From Arthrobacter sp. SLBN-112 (GTDB lineage Bacteria; Actinomycetota; Actinomycetes; Actinomycetales; Micrococcaceae): 64,000 nucleotides of DNA. The stretch is taken from the NCBI RefSeq assembly GCF_030944625.1, contig NZ_JAUSXY010000001.1, positions 3,224,001 to 3,288,000 of the forward strand, read 5' to 3'. A model generated the notes under the pieces. It made no database searches, was not told the DNA's origin, and saw only the letters and a list, made by a program, of their open reading frames with translations. Positions 60,061-64,000 of this stretch are shown in pieces. Both the position numbers and the translations under genes were made by a program. Every line of letters begins with the position of its first letter. Position 1 is the first letter of the stretch.

Positions 60061-62540
60061 GGTGCAAGGACCAAGGTCGTGGCTCCGGGGAGGTCGGTGA
60101 CAGAGAATCCGGCCTTGAGTTGGTAGTTGCCTGGTTCGTAGTTCCATCCGTTGTTCCAATAGGCCAAGTTTCGGGTGGGGAGGTTCAGGACTACGGAGAC
60201 GCTTTCCCCGGGGTCCGCCCAGACGGGCGTGGATGCGACGAGCCAGCGGATAGGACGGTCTACCGTGGAGTCCTTTTTTTCTGCATATATCTGTATGACT
60301 TGCTTGCCGGCGCGTCCGCCGGTGTTCCTCAGGCTGATCTGCAGGGGAACGGTGTCTCCGGCCGCAACAGGGTTTGCTGGTCCTTGCACACCGTCAAGGG
60401 ACCAGGTGGTGTAACCCAGCCCGTAACCGAAGTCGTAGGCGGGGGTAGCACCGGTTTTAAGCCAGGCCCGGTATCCGATGTGGATGCCTTCGGAGTAGTG
60501 GAGTTTTCCGTCTGCATCCGGGGTCGTGTTCAGGACCGGTATGCTGCCCTGGGTTGCCGCCCAGGTAGTGGGGAGCCGGCCGCCGGGTTCGGTCGTGCCG
60601 GTGAGGATGTCTGCCAGGGCGTTGCCGAATTCCTGGCCGCCAAAGTATCCGATCAAGGTCGCTGCGACTTCGTGGCGCCACGGCATGATGACGGGAGAGC
60701 CGGAATTAACGATCACAACGGTACGCGGGTTCGCCGCGGCGACGGCGTGGACCAGCCGGTCCTGCAGGCCGGGCAAGTCCAGGGTAGAGCGGTCGTAGCC
60801 TTCGGACTCCACGCGGGAGTTTGTTCCAACGACGACGACGGCGACGTCAGCTTCCCGGGCGGCCTTGGCTGCTTCGATGATCAGTGCTTCGGGATTGGTA
60901 TCGGCGGGTTCGGTGCCGACTGTGACACTCAGTGCGTTGTCGAGGGGGCCGGTCCAGTTTGAAGTGTCCAGTTCGACCAGGACATCCAATGCGATGCCGG
61001 CGGTAACGGGGATTTCCGCGGTTGATGACGCCGGGGCAAGGAAGGACTCGGCGATGTCTTTGCCGTCCACCTCAATGTTTGCTTCGTGGACCAGAGCGCC
61101 GTCGACGTGAATGCGTGTCCGGCCAACGGTAGCGGCTCCCAGGCGAATGGAGCCTGTTTCGTCCGGGGTGTAGATCATGTGAAGCCGGACCGTGGAGGAT
61201 TCACGGATTGGGGCGTCCCCGCCGAACCAGACCAGCGCGGTGGACCGGCGGTCCTCCGTGAAGAGTTCGGTCCCGTGGGCGTCGAGGAAGGCTACGCGCA
61301 GTCCGGGCGCGCCGGTGGCGGGGTTGGTCAGCTGGCTTAGGGGAATTTCAGCGACACCTTCCTGGACGATAGCACCGGTGCTGTAGCTGACGTTGTCCGC
61401 ACCGAACGCCGCCCGGATCCCGTCGAGCGGGGTGACGACCGTTTCCGGCAGCACTGTCGCAGACCCGCCGCCCTGGGTGCGGGCGTACCTGGCGTTGTGC
61501 CCGATCACCGCGATCTTGCCGGCGGCCGCCAGGTCAAGTGGCAGCACCCCGTCGTTCTTCACCATAACGGTCCCTGCGGCCGAGGCTTCCCGGGTGAAAG
61601 CCACTAAGTCTTCCCGGTCGACCGGTTCGGCGCTGACCGGTTCGAACCCGTCAAGGGCGCCGACCCGGGCTGCCAGCTGCAGGATCCGTAGCACCTTCCG
61701 GTCGATGCTCGCTTCTGCTACCTCTCCCGACCTGACCGCTGCGACGAGGGCTTCGCCCCAGGGGCCGTCGGGGCCCGGCATGACAAGGTCCTGGGAAGCG
61801 TTGGCGGAGTCGATGCCGCGCACGGCAGTCCAGTCGCTGATCACGACCCCGTCAAAGCCCCAGTCACTGTTTAGCGGGGTTTCGAGAAGGTCGTTCTCTG
61901 TGGCGGTGGTCCCGTTGATGGAGTTGTAGGCGCTCATGACCAGCCAGGCGCGCGATTCGACGACGGCTTTCTCGAAGGCCAGCAGGTAGAGCTCCCGCAG
62001 GGCACGTTCATCAACGAGGGCATCCACGGTGAACCGGTCGGTCTCCGAGTCGTTGGCGACGTAATGCTTCGGGGTGGCCCCGACACCGTTGCGCTGGACT
62101 CCTGCGACATAGGCTGCAGCCAGTTCCGCGGTGAGGACAGGGTCTTCGCTGAAAGCTTCGAAGTGGCGGCCTCCCAGGGGTGAGCGGTGGAGATTGATGG
62201 TCGGGCCGAGGACGACGTCGACGCCTTTACACCGCGCCTCAACTGCGGAGGCAGCCCCCAGGCGGCCGGCGATGGCGGGGTCCCAGCTGGAGCTGATGGC
62301 CGTCGCGGAGGGGAAATTGACGGATGGCTGGCGTTCGTCCCAGACCTCGCCGCGGACTCCGGTGGGACCGTCGGAGACCAGGATGCGGCGGAGCCCGATC
62401 TTTTCCATGGGCCAGGTCGTCCAGAAATCGCGGCCGGTCAGCAACTGAACCTTTTCTTCGAGCGTCAATTGGTGCAGGAGGCTCTGGAGGCGCGTATCCG
62501 TGGATGTTGGGGAGGTTTGCTGTGCGCTGAGTGTTGCCAT
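60057..62540 (-). CDS. Family 3 glycoside hydrolase (beta-glucosidase) with PA14 insertion
   Basis: An 827-residue GH3 enzyme. The (alpha/beta)8 domain has LVSDGPTGVRGE, the substrate-binding KHY at 158-160 and the nucleophile Asp236 in GVVISDWTAVRG. A PA14-like domain (about 395-530, IRESSTVRLHMIYTPDETGS) is inserted in the second domain, and a fibronectin-III-like end follows GYGLGYTTWSLDGVQ. There is no signal peptide. ATG 62540 fits the family start; a 63-codon upstream extension runs into the transporter gene and is unlikely. It is 56 bases behind the MFS gene, hence import followed by hydrolysis. Confidence 0.92.
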   Translation of the reverse strand: MATLSAQQTSPTSTDTRLQSLLHQLTLEEKVQLLTGRDFWTTWPMEKIGLRRILVSDGPTGVRGEVWDERQPSVNFPSATAISSSWDPAIAGRLGAASAVEARCKGVDVVLGPTINLHRSPLGGRHFEAFSEDPVLTAELAAAYVAGVQRNGVGATPKHYVANDSETDRFTVDALVDERALRELYLLAFEKAVVESRAWLVMSAYNSINGTTATENDLLETPLNSDWGFDGVVISDWTAVRGIDSANASQDLVMPGPDGPWGEALVAAVRSGEVAEASIDRKVLRILQLAARVGALDGFEPVSAEPVDREDLVAFTREASAAGTVMVKNDGVLPLDLAAAGKIAVIGHNARYARTQGGGSATVLPETVVTPLDGIRAAFGADNVSYSTGAIVQEGVAEIPLSQLTNPATGAPGLRVAFLDAHGTELFTEDRRSTALVWFGGDAPIRESSTVRLHMIYTPDETGSIRLGAATVGRTRIHVDGALVHEANIEVDGKDIAESFLAPASSTAEIPVTAGIALDVLVELDTSNWTGPLDNALSVTVGTEPADTNPEALIIEAAKAAREADVAVVVVGTNSRVESEGYDRSTLDLPGLQDRLVHAVAAANPRTVVIVNSGSPVIMPWRHEVAATLIGYFGGQEFGNALADILTGTTEPGGRLPTTWAATQGSIPVLNTTPDADGKLHYSEGIHIGYRAWLKTGATPAYDFGYGLGYTTWSLDGVQGPANPVAAGDTVPLQISLRNTGGRAGKQVIQIYAEKKDSTVDRPIRWLVASTPVWADPGESVSVVLNLPTRNLAYWNNGWNYEPGNYQLKAGFSVTDLPGATTLVLAP

Positions 62541-62596
62541 GGGATTGGTGGTACTTCCTACGTGTTGGTGGACGGGTCCGTATTGATGCAGCGCGC

Positions 62597-63958
62597 TCAG
62601 CCGAGGTGGAGTGCTTCCTGGCGGCGGTTTTCGAGGATGCCGCGCGCCCTCGCCACGTCCCGCGGATAGCAGGCGTAAAGGGCACTCAGCACTACGGCGT
62701 TGATCAGCATCAGGATCACGAGGGTCCACAGGAACACGGTCTGGATACCCAGGGTCGCCGCCAGTGCACCGGCGCCGAGGGAGAAGACTGCCCAGCCGAT
62801 TGTTTCGAAGACGGTCAGGAAGATCGCGAAGGCCTGGTTGCGCAGTTCCGGCACGACGACAGCGGCGACGATGGGGCGGTTCGCGGGCGGGTTCGCGCCT
62901 TGAGCGAAGCCCATCAAGGCCCAGAAGATGCCGTAAATGCCGATGTTGTCGTAGTGAAACTGTGTGGCGAAAAAGGCAACGACCGCGAACAGAATCTGGG
63001 CACCTTGCAGGTAGGCAACCCGACCGCGGTCCGGGAGGACCCGATCGAGCAGGGCCATCAGCCAGCCGCCTCCTGCGGTGCCGGCGAAGTAGCCAAGCCC
63101 GAAGGGCAGGAGCACAACGGCGGCTACCGCGTTGGTGAAGCCGCGCTCAACCACGAGGAACTGGATACCGAAGATCACTAAGAGCAGGTGGCCCGAAAGG
63201 AGTCGGGACAGCATCATCACCGAGAACGTTGGAACTCGGAACAGGGAGAGCACCGATCGGACGGTGACTTTCGGGGCGAGCGCGTCGCGGCCTGCCAGGT
63301 CGGCGAGCTGCTTCTCGGAGGCGCCCACGCCGGGGTCCTTGAGAAAGAACGCGACGAGCAGCCCTGCTGCGATGCAGATGCCGCCTATGGCCCACATCCC
63401 GTACCGCCAGCCGTCCGACAATCCCGTGAAGAGTGCGATAAGGGGACCGATGAAGGAGCTGATGAGGCTGATGAAGCCGTAGAAGTAGCCCGCGGCTTTG
63501 CCCCTTTGGCTGTCATCGAAGGAGTCGGCAATGATCGCATTTGCGATGGGGCTGCCGCCGATGATGGCGGCCGACATCAGGGTGTTGAAGATCAACAGCT
63601 GGACGAAGCCCTGAGAGAAGCCTGCCGCGATGCCGAAAGCACCGCCCACGAAGGTTGTGGCAATCAGGGTCTTGCGACGCCCGACTTTGCCGGCCAGCCA
63701 CGCCCAGGCCGGGCCAGCGGGAACGGCGACGAGCTTGCCCAGGGCGGCCAGGAGTCCGAGGTGGCTGCTTTGCAGTTTCAGCGCCGCGGCGATGGTTGGG
63801 AAGAGGGTCGTGCTGAGGCCCGCCTCGGTGTTATCAACAACAGTCACCCCGGTGAGCACCGCAAGGTTGCGCCACCGGTGCGGAACGTGGCGGGCCTGTG
63901 CGGAGCCTTCGACGGCTTGGTTCGCGGCGGCCGTGGCGGGGTTGTGATGGGTGGTCAT
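62597..63958 (-). CDS. MFS transporter, probable glycoside permease
   Basis: A 453-residue, 12-segment major facilitator protein. The loop 2-3 motif is GKVGRRKTLIATT, and long hydrophobic segments alternate with charged loops such as IIADSFDDSQRGKAAGYFYG. A conserved feature is NTEAGLSTTLFPTIAAAL in segment 1. The substrate cannot be read from sequence, but the following GH3 gene points to a beta-glucoside. The start is near the window edge, so the promoter lies in the last 42 bases or beyond. Confidence 0.88.
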   Translation of the reverse strand: MTTHHNPATAAANQAVEGSAQARHVPHRWRNLAVLTGVTVVDNTEAGLSTTLFPTIAAALKLQSSHLGLLAALGKLVAVPAGPAWAWLAGKVGRRKTLIATTFVGGAFGIAAGFSQGFVQLLIFNTLMSAAIIGGSPIANAIIADSFDDSQRGKAAGYFYGFISLISSFIGPLIALFTGLSDGWRYGMWAIGGICIAAGLLVAFFLKDPGVGASEKQLADLAGRDALAPKVTVRSVLSLFRVPTFSVMMLSRLLSGHLLLVIFGIQFLVVERGFTNAVAAVVLLPFGLGYFAGTAGGGWLMALLDRVLPDRGRVAYLQGAQILFAVVAFFATQFHYDNIGIYGIFWALMGFAQGANPPANRPIVAAVVVPELRNQAFAIFLTVFETIGWAVFSLGAGALAATLGIQTVFLWTLVILMLINAVVLSALYACYPRDVARARGILENRRQEALHLG

Positions 63959-64000
63959 GGACTGGATCCTGTCTACATTGTCAGGGCGAAAGGGTGACGT

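Noticed and set aside
59273..60067. A 264-codon minus-strand frame past the GH3 stop
   Set aside because: It overlaps the better-supported 73-residue gene in another frame and shows no domain or start.

Overview
The window looks like accessory DNA, probably a large plasmid or genomic island, of a high-GC actinobacterium of the Arthrobacter/Paenarthrobacter type. The basis is codon use and GC, the LacI/ABC sugar loci without a local ATPase, and actinobacterial IS30 and IS110 elements. Catabolic operons alternate with insertion sequences, a toxin-antitoxin pair and long stretches of decayed genes. No rRNA, complete tRNA, CRISPR array or replication gene was seen.

Region 1 (1-10.3 kb): two tandem LacI-family paralogues precede a sugar ABC transporter (lipoprotein plus two permeases). 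A four-gene cassette follows: isomerase-like TIM barrel, two Gfo/Idh/MocA oxidoreductases, and a second isomerase-like TIM barrel. The transporter promoter carries three copies of an ATCTAAGCGCAT operator. Region 2 (10.3-15.6 kb) is a mobile-element patch. It holds a decayed IS110 inserted in the end of the last cassette gene, an aminoglycoside-phosphotransferase-like gene, an IS30 killed by a one-base deletion in its catalytic Asp codon, an apparently complete IS110 sitting in a palindrome, and a doc toxin pseudogene. The 5' non-coding part of the complete IS110 matches both the target and the element ends, as a bridge RNA should.

Region 3 (15.6-31.1 kb) is an aromatic catabolic locus: AAHS-type transporter, aldehyde dehydrogenase, RidA, ferredoxin-type reductase, extradiol dioxygenase, alpha/beta hydrolase, two SDRs, a ThDP enzyme, a small helical protein and a Rieske oxygenase. 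Next to it lie an aspartate-dehydrogenase-like gene, a MarR regulator, a cupin and a DUF59/MIP18 protein. Related operator-like repeats link the MarR gene to the aldehyde dehydrogenase promoter. Region 4 (31.1-39.3 kb) has an intact antitoxin/Doc pair, repeats, an IclR regulator divergent from a frameshifted SDR gene, a CMD-family gene and decayed PucR, aminotransferase and SDR genes. Region 5 (39.3-43.9 kb) has an acyl-CoA synthetase and an unusual single-ORF fusion of an M28 zinc peptidase with a TetR regulator.

Region 6 (43.9-57.6 kb) carries a second, inverted copy of the four-gene cassette. It is divergent from a peptide-type ABC operon that includes a fused permease-ATPase and ends in a formylglycine sulfatase, followed by a PadR regulator. 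The two divergent promoters share a palindromic operator. A truncated formylglycine-generating-enzyme gene and a GH1 beta-glycosidase follow. Region 7 (57.6-64 kb) has decayed dehydrogenase and M20 amidohydrolase genes, then a sugar MFS transporter, a GH3 beta-glucosidase and a small coupled protein on the minus strand. Overall the carbohydrate genes fit uptake, desulfation and cleavage of glycosides, with the cassettes possibly acting through 3-keto intermediates. The aromatic locus fits meta-cleavage of a hydroxylated aromatic acid. Both substrates are inferred, not shown.
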